Notes under the pieces: model-generated
Seen by the model: only the letters and a program-made list of their open reading frames with translations
What the model was told of the DNA's origin: nothing
Database searches by the model: none
Assembly (NCBI RefSeq): GCF_000001735.4
Contig: NC_003075.7
Span: forward strand, 993,001 to 1,057,000
From: Arabidopsis thaliana
Lineage: Eukaryota > Streptophyta > Magnoliopsida > Brassicales > Brassicaceae
Length of the DNA stretch: 64,000 nt
Reading direction: 5' to 3'
Shown: positions 19,301 through 28,735 of the stretch, in pieces
Numbering within the stretch: the stretch's first letter is position 1
Layout of the letters: the number at the start of each line of letters is the position of its first letter
Position numbers and translations under genes: made by a program

Positions 19301-20034
19301 ATGTTGGGAGCAGCAAAGACGGCATCATTAATGGTTGTGAAGTTTCCGGTACCATCAATCGCCACCGAGAGATTGTAATTGGTCTCTTGTACCGGAGCCT
19401 CAAGGAGTCTCTGGTCATTCTCTGAGAGCCAACTCGGGTACTCAACGTCAACTTCTGATGATTTCGGGGAAGGTTTCTTCCTGGAAATCACCTGAAGCAT
19501 ATGGAGGGAGTTGCTAAGGTTGTTAGAGATGTCTAAGATGATCTCCTTCAAGTTCTCAGGCAATTCATACGTCATATCATTATTATTCTCATTGTCACTT
19601 GTCGAGAAACCATCAAGACACGTATCTTGGTATGTCATGACGTTGGTGAGCAACATGCTGATGTCGTTGAACTCAAGAGAGGAAGATCGAAGATCGGAGA
19701 CTGCGGTTTCGAGGTCGGAGATGGTGTCATCGAGTAGCCCGAGACAGTCTTCGAATGCGCAACGTTCATAGTGGGTTAGGTTTGGAAAAAGACGGGTTTG
19801 GAGGTCGGAGAAGTTGGAGGAAGCGAGATTAACCTTTAAGATGGTTAGGTTTAAGTCCGCGATGATAAGCTCGGGGATGGTTTTGGTTTCGGTTAAACGC
19901 TGGGTTTTGTGAGTGGTGTATGATGGTGATTGAGATGAAACAACGGTGGATAAGAAGATTAGGAAAAAGATTAGTGACAGTAAGTTGAAAATAATGTGTT
20001 TTGGTTTTTCTCTAATTGGATGATTATTTATCAT
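16366..20034 (-). CDS. PME39: pectin methylesterase with PMEI-type pro-region
   Basis: Exons (minus): 20034-19289, 18682-18522, 17057-16366; 532 aa. It removes methyl groups from homogalacturonan in the wall. The start at 20034 ([10 protein letters not shown]) is the ATG just before a hydrophobic anchor (residues about 13-33); an upstream in-frame extension is AT-rich leader. Residues about 55-180 are a PMEI-like pro-region that keeps the C-A-F-E-D-C and D-T-C-L-D-G cysteines but lacks the N-terminal C-x(8)-C hairpin. A Q-R-L-L-E processing-like motif is at about 208-212. The PME domain has G-E-Y-F-E, Q-A-V-A-F-R, Q-D-T-L-Y and D-F-I-F-G-N (the two catalytic Asp) and L-G-R-P-W (catalytic Arg). 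Intron 2 (1.46 kb) and intron 1 carry tandem repeats. It is one of three PME genes in the window, most like PME40. At4g02300 by synteny. Confidence 0.94.
17460..17960. repeat. tandem repeats of about 167 bp in PME39 intron 2
   Basis: The block aacaaaataatgttta(g/a)tttcac followed by ggggttagatgg and a gacgg(a/g)tt phrase occurs at about 17672 and 17838, with ttgatttgaatta at about 17621 and 17790. A partial copy precedes them, and a diverged dispersed copy lies at about 21265-21460. The unit is AT-rich and resembles Helitron-derived repeats. Confidence 0.55.
18864..19180. repeat. tandem array of an 87-bp unit in PME39 intron 1
   Basis: Four copies of a unit beginning aaaattgtgatattcaacat start at about 18864, 18951, 19039 and 19141; spacings are 87, 88 and 102, the last stretched by an (AT)n run. 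Each copy contains gatcttaatttaatgtag followed by tcaagtatcaac. The reverse complement of that last phrase also occurs once at about 19248-19277, next to the exon 1 donor, so array and inverted copy could pair in the pre-mRNA. Confidence 0.8.
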
Positions 20035-20640
20035 TTTTTCTTTAAGATTGTAGTGATAGTAGAAAATTTTAAAAGACAAAACTGAAATGTAACAAAAGTG
20101 AAAGATTGTGGTTCTTAGATCAACTCCCAAAAGTAACAATATAAATACGAAGAACATATACAACATATTAAATAAAAAGAGAAGATAAACTGGGGAGAAG
20201 AATATTATGTTAGTCAAACTAAAATTCTTTAGATTATAGTATTAATTTATTAATTCAACTTAAACTAATTTATTCAAATTGATTATATTATTTTAAGTAA
20301 TTAATTAAATAAAATTAAGAATTTTCCTACTACGTAAAAAAAATGCATAGACTACAAATTTTCCGAATACATATACATATAGTAGCTTCAATAAAATAAA
20401 TAAATAAATTAGAAACTTACAAACTATATTTTAGTTCTAACTCAAATATATATTTGACTGTGTCTCCGTATACTCTATATCCATGAAATTAGAGTTTTAC
20501 CTTTACTTAATAAGTTGAAGATGAAAAAATGACTATCTTTGAGAGTTGATTCAGTTTGATATATAGGTTATCTCATCGAACGAAAACCATGTAATTGTAA
20601 TGTACTAGTATATTTTGTGAGCTGTTCAAAATAAGGAGTA
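20035..20640. promoter_or_regulatory. PME39 upstream region
   Basis: AT-rich DNA upstream of PME39, with no gene seen. An AT-rich TATA candidate (minus TATTTATATT) is near 20148-20157. Confidence in any specific site is low. Confidence 0.3.
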
Positions 20641-20643
20641 CTT

Positions 20644-21180
20644 AGAATCAAGTGTTACTTGCTGGCTTGCTGCAAGAAAATGGATTGCTACATTTCTGGC
20701 ATCGTTGAACACTTCCATGTCTCAGGAGCATCATGACTTGCTGACTTAGAATCAAGTGTTACTTGCTGGCTTGCTGCAAGAAAATTTTGTGCTTCTTATG
20801 ATGCTTCTGTTTCTAGCATTATTCTTGTGTTTGTATATATATGCTCTTGTTCATATGGTCTTAATTATGAGATGCAAATTCATACTATTCAGATAAGATC
20901 ACTATCAAAGATTTAAGAGTCAAAATAGATGATATCAAAGATACATCGTACTGATCTATGAACAACAATCACCTCTCTTTACCCACACATTCTAAATAGC
21001 TTTTTTTTCTTTCTTTCTAAACAACAAATCCGAGTATTAACGCTAAGGAATGCAACTGGATCATCATCATCATCTTGTTGTTCTGTTCTCGACCAGTCTA
21101 GTTTATATATCCACCTGAAGGATTCTACCACCAGCTTGGACAATCAGTTGCTCAAGCTGCAACCAGAGAATGCAAGAATT
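20644..21180 (-). pseudogene. exon-like gene fragments between PME39 and the F-box gene
   Basis: Two stretches look like exons on the minus strand. At 21156-21103 a good acceptor (gttgcag) opens L-E-Q-L-I-V-Q-A-G-G-R-I-L-Q-V-D-I and stops; the A-G-G-R-I-L pattern recalls the first strand of a BRCT domain, but this is weak. At about 20797-20640 two direct copies of a 41-bp segment (starting about 20644 and 20745, 101 bases apart) each read A-A-S-Q-Q-V-T-L-D-S-K after an acceptor-like ttttcttgcag; one continues S-A-S-H-D-A-P-E-T-W-K. No start codon or full gene is present. They may be captured exons of a gene located elsewhere (Helitron-style) or a decayed gene. The donor gene is not identified. 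Confidence 0.35.
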
Positions 21181-21264
21181 ATTCATGAATTCGGAAGCAA
21201 ATTAAAACCAATACAATAGCTGTTCACTCATTAATGATATGTTAACTCTATAAAAGTTGAAAAT

Positions 21265-21470
21265 CTATATGTTATGAGAACCATTTAAAGAAATTTTTTA
21301 AATTGATTCGAATTATGTCTTTTAAATAAAGTATTATAAAAAATAATAAAATAATATTTAATTTTACGAAATTGGATTATATGATGAAATGGGTTTGAGT
21401 CGATATTAAAACGAAACAGTATACTACTGGTGAAATCTTATAGTGAACAACTATAATATAATTATACAAT
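21265..21470. repeat. dispersed copy of the PME39 intron-2 repeat
   Basis: The order of phrases matches the tandem unit at 17,460-17,960: aattgattcgaattatgtctttta, aataaaataatatttaatttt, gatgaaatgggtttgagtcgat, then tatactactggtgaaatc. It lies downstream of the F-box/kelch gene. Confidence 0.5.
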
Positions 21471-21679
21471 CTAAAACACTAAACAACACAAATAATCTAT
21501 ATAACTTCAAATTTAAAATTTTAGTTATAAAAAATGATCTTTGATGTACCATGATATAAAATCTAGATGGCAACAAAAATCAAAATATAAAAAAGAGAAT
21601 TTATGAAATTTATACTACGGGAACACTGGAACCTCTAAATATAATTTAGAGGTTAAGAAAAAAAAAAGGAAGATTACTT

Positions 21680-22780
21680 TTAATAATCTGTACAAATAGT
21701 AAAATGTTTAAAGTTGTAGTTAGAAGGGAGATCAGAAAGTAGACGATGAGACCACTCGACCCGCCCTCGAATTGCTACTTTACTACTCCCATACAAGTTG
21801 ATCATTGCACACCAAATCTCACGTTTGTTCCTATCATGCCACAAAAAAGCCAACTTTCCATTGTATTCAGCAATTGCGATGCTATTAAAAACCCCGTTGA
21901 ACTCCAAACCATGAACCACACTCCATTGTTTCTCCTTAGATTCATACCACATTAGCCCAACATTATGGTAATACATGTAGATCACGTTGTCTACCACACA
22001 CATATCTCCACTGCTGAAATCATCAGCTGGAATTATCTTGTCACATTTACCATCTTTAATGTCATAGATTGTGACGTCTCGATCAGTACCCCTCACATAA
22101 ATTTTTCTGCCTAGTGACGGGGTTACCACAGACCTATTTAGGCATGCCAATTTCACACTGAGATTTGGCCCGACATGCCAAGTTTGTGTCTTTAGGTCAA
22201 ACACTTGCGCATGGATACCTTCGTAGTATCTTTTATTCATGTCATCAATTCCTCCAAAAACGTAAATCTTGTCGTTAACTAGTCCCACAGCTGCCTGATC
22301 ACAGGCCACAAGCGGCCTTGGACCCTGACGCAACTTTCCAGACCGAGAGTCGAGGATCCACATGCTCCTAGACTTGCCAACAAAGTAGATTTCGGGGCCC
22401 AGCGTGAGAGTTGCAAAGTAAGGCTCAACAGGAGAAGTGAACGGGATCGAGACCAAACAACGACGATTCTCAGTGAAACTGAACCAATGATACGTGGTTA
22501 AGGAAGGAGAATTACTATGTTCTTGAAAGCAGACGTAGAAGCGATCTTTCTCCAAAAGAGATCGCGTAATCTTAAGCTCAGAGGAACTTACGAGAAATCG
22601 TAAGTTCTTCGACACGCAAGAGAGAATTGGATGATACCATCTTGGCACGCGGGCTAAGATGTTTAAAACAATATCGTTTGGCAGTAACGAAAATAACGAC
22701 GACGGGGCCTCCTTGGCCGTCGTAGACATTGTCTTGGCCCTAATCCTAAACAAGTGTCTCTCTAAATCAAATATCAACAT
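21680..22780 (-). CDS. F-box/kelch-repeat protein
   Basis: Single-exon frame of 366 aa if read from 22780, or 349 aa from the in-frame ATG at 22729 (MSTTAKEAPSS). The second start gives the usual layout, with the F-box close to the N terminus, and the minus-strand TATATAAA at about 22822-22831 puts transcription start only about 15 bases before the first ATG. The F-box is L-F-S-L-L-P-N-D-I-V-L-N-I-L-A-R-V-P-R-W-Y (split here as a description, residues about 30-70 of the long form), the Skp1-binding part of an SCF ubiquitin ligase. Kelch repeats follow: I-Y-F-V-G-K, I-Y-V-F-G-G-I-D-D, I-Y-V-R-G-T. Plant F-box/kelch genes are a fast-evolving, tandemly expanding family; the substrate is unknown. 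Probably At4g02310 by position. Confidence 0.9.
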   Translation of the reverse strand: MLIFDLERHLFRIRAKTMSTTAKEAPSSLFSLLPNDIVLNILARVPRWYHPILSCVSKNLRFLVSSSELKITRSLLEKDRFYVCFQEHSNSPSLTTYHWFSFTENRRCLVSIPFTSPVEPYFATLTLGPEIYFVGKSRSMWILDSRSGKLRQGPRPLVACDQAAVGLVNDKIYVFGGIDDMNKRYYEGIHAQVFDLKTQTWHVGPNLSVKLACLNRSVVTPSLGRKIYVRGTDRDVTIYDIKDGKCDKIIPADDFSSGDMCVVDNVIYMYYHNVGLMWYESKEKQWSVVHGLEFNGVFNSIAIAEYNGKLAFLWHDRNKREIWCAMINLYGSSKVAIRGRVEWSHRLLSDLPSNYNFKHFTICTDY

Positions 22781-22821
22781 CGCTTTGCTTGCTTTCTTAT
22801 AATCACACCAACATGAGCTTT

Positions 22822-22831
22822 CTTTATATAA
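22822..22831 (-). promoter_or_regulatory. TATA box of the F-box/kelch gene
   Basis: The minus strand reads TTTATATAAAG. It lies 42-50 bases upstream of the first in-frame ATG and about 95 bases upstream of the second, which supports the second ATG as the main start. Confidence 0.5.
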
Positions 22832-23724
22832 AGGAATAGTAATCCTTTTCCCTCTTGGAATCGTTTACACAATATTATGCTCACGTGAAATATTATGGAG
22901 TCAAAACTTTTATTTATATCGTTTGTCAATAACGAAATTTTAGGGATCGTTATGCTTTGGCAATTAGGAAATATTAGGGAGTCAATATCCTTTGGGCTAC
23001 TATTCCTCTCTTAATCACCTCTTCTTAACTAACCGATCAAAATTTACAATATAATCTAATTAAATAAATTAAAACAATCAATATTATCTAAATAAAATAA
23101 AAAGTTAATTCACTAAAAAGAATTAAATCGAATTACTTGTAAAATCTAAATCCTAACTATTTCTTTTATAAACTCAAACCGACATCTATTTTTATTTAAT
23201 TGTAAAATCTAAACCCTAACCACTATTTTATAAATCCAAACCGACATATACAATTTATAAAATCTATAACCCTAAAGATTTTTAAACAACCAATATTGTT
23301 ACTTCACATCATCATTCAAAACAAATTCTCTATGATTGATACCTAAAGTATAACAATAGACTCTTAATTTTTTGTAAACACAACCATCGAGATTGAGATT
23401 CTGCTTCGACTCTAGTGTTTCTTGAGTAAGCTTGCAGTTTTCGAATTTTTTTTTGATCTTTCTCGTTGATTGTGATTTAAAATTTCTAATAACCATTTAA
23501 GTCATATTGGTTGTTTTGTTTGATATGATCTGCTATTTTTGATAAACTGATGAGAGTAAAGAACACAAGAGTATTTAGAAAGAATTATAATAGACTTTCA
23601 TGAGAATAAAGATACAATATAAATATTCACTTATATAGAGATGAGATTAATCTAATTTCCTAATCTAAGAGAAACTTAAATGCAAATAATATATTATATG
23701 CTATGACTCATATTTCTTCTGTGG
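22832..23724. other. intergenic, degenerate short repeats
   Basis: No gene seen. Between about 23120 and 23290 a phrase of the type tgtaaaatctaaa.cctaac....ttttataaa.ccaaaccgacat repeats with a period of about 65 bases (two to three diverged copies). The part from about 23560 to 23700 could belong to the copia remnant but shows no motif I recognise. Confidence 0.35.
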
Positions 23725-23801
23725 TTCTCAAACTTCTTCGAGTAATACTTTACTTCCAATATTTTCTTTGGAAAGAAACTCTCTTTTCAAAAAAGTACCA
23801 T
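23725..23801 (-). pseudogene. Ty1/copia polyprotein remnant, downstream piece
   Basis: The minus strand reads F-L-K-R-E-F-L-S-K-E followed by L-L-E-E-V, typical of copia polyproteins just after the integrase domain. It is the part of a copia fragment lying to the left of the CACTA insertion; its partner is at 28356-28735. The fragment ends within about 75 bases, with no reverse transcriptase beyond it. Confidence 0.7.
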
Positions 23802-23819
23802 CACTACAAGAAAACAGTC

Positions 23820-24775
23820 GTTTTGCGAGGAACAATTGCGAGGGAACGAATCCCTCGCAAATTTGCGAGGGAATTGCAAGTACTTTACTACACCACGGAC
23901 GAACGTTGCTAATCCCTCGCAAATATTGCGAGAGACTGCTTCCTCGCAAATTTGCGAGGAATATACGAGTACTTTGCAATTAACAATATCAACCCTCGCA
24001 AACCACTCGCAAAAATCTCGCAAATCTTTACCCTAAACCCTAAAATACATAGAAGTGATTTGGGATCTTTGATTTTTATTTATAAATGTAAATCTAAATG
24101 ACTGTATAATCATACAAGTTGATTATATGGTGATGCACAAAAACATATTGTATATGTTTCAATATCAACATTTCATAATGAAGATGTTAAACACTTATTA
24201 TTCATATTATTGAAAACACATAAGTTCATCATTGATGTATTTGGGAAAAATGCACATTTGAATTTTTTGAGATGAAATTAGATTCTAATGTAGATATTTA
24301 ACTTCCTAATGATTCAGAATAACTAATCCGAATAATTTTAATTAGTGTTTTCTTGTATTTTTTCAAATTGACTCAATATTGCGAGGTCTTTGCGAGAGAT
24401 TTGCAAGTCTGTCGTAGCAGTTCCCTCGCAAATATTTACCATAAACCTTAAATTATTTAAAATATTTACTCATGTTTTTATTTGCTGAGAGTCTTATTCG
24501 AAATAGGAGAATCTAAATCAGATCTGATTCAAACACTGAATCAAAATGGTGAGTTAATTGGTTGAAGAATTGCGAGGGAATTGCTAGACGCAATCGCACT
24601 TCCCTCGCAAATTTTACCCTAAATCCTAAATTATTAAAAATCATAAATTGCGAGGGACTTGCTAGGAGTTCTGGCAATTCTCTCGCAATATGTGGTTCGT
24701 TTTAATTGGTTTAAAAATCTTCCTCGCAATTTCAAAGCAAACTGTGCGAGGGTTTTGCGAGGAAATAAATTTTTA
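23820..24775. repeat. left subterminal TTGCGAGG repeat region of the CACTA element
   Basis: About a dozen and a half copies of TTGCGAGG or CCTCGCAA in both orientations are concentrated at 23820-24035, thinning out to about 24775. Matching arrays fill the right end. This is the expected binding-site layout for a CACTA TNPA protein. Confidence 0.75.
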
Positions 24776-24912
24776 TATATACTCGAAGACCTGGTTTGAG
24801 CGGAGCTCAAACCAGCCGCATCAAACCCTAACCCTAAATTTTTTCTTCTTCTTCTCTGATCTCTTCGGCGCCGGAGCTATTCTTCTCCGATCTGATTCCG
24901 TCACCGCCTCTC

Positions 24913-25411
24913 TTCTTCTTCTTCTTCTCTAATCTGTTATACTCATCGCCGCCTCTCTTCTTCTCCGATCTAATTACGGCGCAGAGTCTCTTCGCCGCCT
25001 CTCTTCTTCTTCGATCTGTGCTCCAGAACCGCCGCGTCTCCTCTTCTCCGACTCGATCGGTTTTGCCTCAAAGGTAATTTCTGTTTCTCCAATCTAAGTT
25101 CTTCTCTCAAATCCGACTTATTCTTCTTCTCCGATCTTACTCTTTTTCCCAGATCTAACTCTTCTTCTTCTTCTTCTCTAATCTGTTACACTCATCGCCG
25201 CCTCTCTTCTTCTCCGATCTAATTACGGCGCAAACTCTCTTCGCCGCCTCTCTTCTTCTTCGATCTGTGCTCCAGAACCGCCGCGGCTCTTCTTCTCTGA
25301 CTCGATCTATTTTGCCTCAAAGGTAACCTCTGTTTCTCCGATCTAAGTTCTTCTCTCAAATCTGACCTATTCTTCTTCTCCGATCTTACTTCTTTTTTCC
25401 CAGATCTAACA
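24913..25411 (+). repeat. 249-bp tandem duplication in the leader of the CACTA gene
   Basis: Two nearly identical copies: aatctgtta followed by actcatcgccgcctctctt starts at 24931 and at 25180, and each copy runs through cgatctgtgctccagaaccg and tgcctcaaag to the agatctaac phrase. The units are CT-rich and each holds a potential splice donor (ctcaaag|gtaa) near 25072 and 25321. The duplication may affect leader splicing or promoter activity of the transposon gene. Confidence 0.85.
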
Positions 25412-25433
25412 CTTGATTTGTTTTTTGTGCAAG

Positions 25434-27830
25434 ATGCCGTCGGATAATACTTATGTCCGGTTTAGACAACAGCAGCGTGACCCGTTGCATGTCAATTCTC
25501 CGCTTAGTGGTGGGAATATCTCAGGGGTTCAAGGTTCAGGTTCAGGTTCAGGTTCAACCGTTCCACCATCGCCTCCAACGCCAACGACTCAGCCTTTTGT
25601 CAATCATTCTGATGTTCAAGCTGACCGTCTCAACAATCTGACACTGGAAGAGCTCCTCGATAGTCCTGGTCGTGCTGGCTTGACAAGGCTAGACCCAAAG
25701 CGTCCTCCGGGTACTCTATGGTAAGGTTAAGCTTATAGTCTCTGGAATTAGGTCTTGTAAGTTGGTTAGTTTTGCCTTAGAAGTTTGATTCTGCCTTAGA
25801 AGTCTCTGGATTTAGGTTGGTTCTGCCTTAGAAGTTTGGTCCTGCCTTAGAAGTCTCTGGATTTAGGTTGGTTGTACTTAGCATTGTAGTTTCTTAGAAG
25901 TATAAAGACATAGAGATCCTTATGTGTTTTGTTGCTGTTGTTGTAGGTTTGACGATGACTCTACAGTTGCAGCAACAGTCCGCAGCATATTTGAAAGAGA
26001 TTTCAAAGAACCTCATGCCAATTGGTCACAGACATCAAAGGCTACAATCGATCGATGGTATGAAACGTTTGCGGTAAGTTTTGTGCTCTTTTGATGTTTA
26101 TGCTTGTTTTGTTTGCTTTGTCTGTTTTGTTTGCTTTGCTTTGTCTGTTTTGTAGTCTGATGTTTGATGTTTGCTTTGTCTGTTTTGTAGCAAGTATATA
26201 ACTGGGACCGTTCAATTAACAAAAGAGTAAGGGTTGAGTTTGAAGCAAAGCTAAAGTCTAGGATGTCTGATCAAGTGTCAAGGTGGAAGGGAAATTGGAA
26301 GGAGAAGGGTGATGAAGCCAAGCCAAAATGGATTGATCCTGATGTGTGGAAAGGTCTAGTACAGTTTTGGCAAGATCCAAAGTCAGAGAAAAAAAGTAAC
26401 AACAGCAGAAATGCTAGATATCATGATCCGGATGGCAAAGGCATCTATAAACACCGTTCAGGCCAGACCTCTTACAAAGCTCGTGCAAGAAAACGGGTTA
26501 GATAAGTATTCTTCTCTCCTTACCATTACTTAAACTACAATGTTATGAATCTAACTTGTTTATCTCTTTGTGTTTCAGTGTGAGAAGACTGGAGAAACAA
26601 CTCCTGATTTCCTAGAGCTGCTAGATGAGACACACAGAAAAGCGGATGGAACTTTCATCGATGGGAAGTCAGAGGAAATTTACAAGCAAGTGACATCTAG
26701 GATAGAAGAGGAAGAGTCTCATATGTGCTCACTGGACAATCCGGAGAGCACTGGATCAGGTGGGTTGTCTGTTCATGCCAAAAACAAGATTTTTACTGAG
26801 GTAAATCTTTTGTGCTTTTTCTTTGCAGCTTGTTGTGTTGTGTACTTGTCTGAATTTTGTTGTGGACTTGTCTGAATTATGTTGTGTACTTGGCAACTTG
26901 TTGTGTTGTGTACTTGTCTGAATTCTGTTGTGTACTTGTCTGAATTATGTTGTGTACTTGGCAGCTTGTTGTGTTGTGTACTTGTCTGAATTCTGTTGTG
27001 TACTTGTCTGAATTATGTTGTGTACTTGGCAGCTTAATTCTGTTATGTTGTGTACTTGTAAACTTGTCTGAATTCTGTTGTGTACTTGTCTGAAATGTTT
27101 GTGTTGTGTCTCTAGTCTTTGATATCAAGTTCTCGTAATCTTGGCAGCTTATTCATTATACTTTGTGTCTGAATTCTTTGTGTTCTGTACTTGTCTGAAT
27201 TATGTTGTGTACTTGGCAGCTGAATTCTGTTCTGTTGTGTACTTCTGTACTTGTCTGAATTCTTTAGTGTACTTGTCTGAAGTGTTTGTGTTGTGTACTT
27301 GTCTGAAATGTTTGTGTTGTGTCGCTAGTGTTTGATATAAAGTTCTCTTAGTCTTGGCAGCTTATTCATTATACTTTGTGTCTGAATTCTTTTGAACTTG
27401 GTTTCTCATGGTTTTTCTGTTGTGTCCTTGTGAGTGTTTGTGATCTTTGCTGGTTGCTCCGCGAAAGAAAGGAAGGATTTATGGGGTTGGATCTCTGCAG
27501 TTTGAAGCATCCTCAGCCCATAGTGGTCCAATGCTTCCTAGTGATGATCCGGTCATACTTTCTCAGAAGCTGGCTGCCGCTGAAGCATGCATTCAATCTC
27601 AGGCTGAGAAGATCAATAGCTTCGACATCCTGTTTGACTATCTTGCTGAAAAAGATCCTGCTTTGGCTGCAATTCTTCGACGTGGTTCCTCGACACAGAC
27701 AGGACAGGCCAACCCAAATGAACCACCTGTGTCTACTGCTCCAGAACCGGAGGTGGCCAATGAGGAGACAGCAGCTGCTGCCCTAGCTAACCTTGCAACA
27801 GGATCCTCTCCTCCATCAACTGTATTTTGA
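25434..27830 (+). CDS. CACTA-encoded TNPA-like protein (plant transposase Ptta/En/Spm, Transposase_24)
   Basis: Predicted exons: 25434-25720, 25947-26073, 26191-26496, 26579-26800, and a last exon ending at 27830. The first four join in frame through GT-AG sites; donor 26497 (GTTAGA) is weak. Homologous coding sequence in the last exon seems to begin at 27453 (V-A-P-R-K-K-G-R), but the bases before it read tttgctg instead of an AG. The next AG, at 27466-27467, keeps the frame and gives about 434 aa. The N terminus is Ser/Gly/Pro-rich; the conserved core includes W-Y-E-T-F, W-D-P-type W-I-D-P-D-V-W-K-G-L and H-R-S-G-Q-T-S-Y, then a coiled-coil-like Ala/Gln-rich C terminus. By family, such proteins bind the subterminal repeats; they are not the catalytic transposase. 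The long intron 4 holds a minisatellite. Confidence 0.8.
26810..27410 (+). repeat. minisatellite in intron 4 of the CACTA gene
   Basis: Some 600 bases are built from variants of tgttgtgtacttgtctgaatt and tgttgtgtacttggcagc, about 18-22 bases each, with higher-order pairing (the phrase atactttgtgtctgaattctt recurs at about 27158 and 27371). Open frames reported here on both strands are products of the repeat. Slippage-type amplification is likely. Confidence 0.9.
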
Positions 27831-28355
27831 AAACATTGTCTTGCTTTTTCCTTGTTATATCTCTTTAGAACAAGTTCTTAGAGTTTCAAACAATCTAATA
27901 TTGTTTTTGAATTTAAACTTCAATTGTGTATTTATCTATTTAGAACAAGTTAATGAAATTTCAGCTTTGAATTGCATACAAAATCATCTATAATTAACAA
28001 CTAATTAACTAGGTAATTAGAGACTAATCAGACACTAATCAAGTCTTAATATATCAGAAAAAACGTTGCAGAACGCTTGCAAATCCATCGCAAATTCTGC
28101 TAGAGATTTGCTAGGCGGTAAAACAGAATCGCAAATCCGTCGTAGTTATTGCGAGGGAAGTACTAGGCAACAATTGCGTGTGATTTGCGAGGAAAATAGT
28201 TCCTCGCAACAATTGCGAGGGAATTGCGACATATAACCATTTGCGAGAAGCGATTTGCGAGGAACTCGTTTTCCTCGCAAATCCCTTGCGTATAGCTGTT
28301 TGCGAGGGATTAACGAGTAATTTTTCCCTCGCAAAACGACTGTTTTCTTGTAGTG

Positions 28356-28735
28356 CATTTCGAGCAACAAACACTTTGTTGTCAGTAGGATAGTAAAAGT
28401 AATAATTTGTGGTTTCCTTATGATAACCTATGAAGTAGCATTTATCAGATTTGGGTCCAAGATTATCAGTAATCAATCGTTTGACATAAGATTCACAATC
28501 CCAAATTTTCAGAAAAGACAAATTATGAACCTTTTCAAGTCGACTGATTTTAATGGACATATGTTTAGCAGAAACGTAGACGTCTCTAGAGTATATCCTC
28601 AAAAGGATAATAGAAGATCAGTGAGATTTATCATCTATCTAAACCATATCCAATAAAGTTTGATTTCTCTTTTCAGACACTATTCTATTGTGGTGTTTCC
28701 GGAAGAGTGAGCTGAATCTTGCTAAGAGTTATGTA
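28356..28735 (-). pseudogene. Ty1/copia integrase remnant, upstream piece
   Basis: On the minus strand, from about 28735 downward, the frames read Q-L-T-L-P-E-T-P-Q, then R-N-Q-T-L-L-D-M-V, then L-S-F-L-K-I-W-D-C-E and S-D-K-C-Y-F-I-G-Y, then T-D-N-K-V-F-V-A-R-N: the C-terminal integrase region of plant copia polyproteins, with internal stops and at least one frameshift. It continues in the same frame at 23801 once the CACTA element and one CAT copy are set aside. No LTRs, gag or reverse transcriptase are visible, so this is an old fragment that was already dead or partial when the CACTA element landed. Confidence 0.85.

Larger units (their letters stand above)
23802..28355 (+). mobile_element. 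complete CACTA (En/Spm) transposon, 4,554 bp
   Basis: The element begins CACTACAAGAAAACAGTCG and ends with the exact inverse, CGACTGTTTTCTTGTAGTG; the inverted repeats extend into TTTTGCGAGG/CCTCGCAAAA. It is flanked by a perfect 3-bp target duplication, CAT at 23799-23801 and 28356-28358, as expected for CACTA elements. Both subterminal regions carry many direct and inverted copies of TTGCGAGG (about 23820-24035, 24380-24775 and 28060-28340), the kind of arrays bound by a TNPA-type protein. Inside is one multi-exon gene (25434-27830) of the Ptta/En/Spm Transposase_24 type. No TNPD-type catalytic transposase is present, so movement would need a helper. The element interrupts a copia fragment. 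Confidence 0.95.

Noticed and set aside
26877-27335. Open frames in the CACTA intron on both strands
   Set aside because: They are translations of the minisatellite and repeat the same short peptide unit.
26810-27410. Regular repeats resembling a CRISPR-like array
   Set aside because: The genome is eukaryotic, there are no unique spacers, and the units are contiguous variants of one minisatellite.
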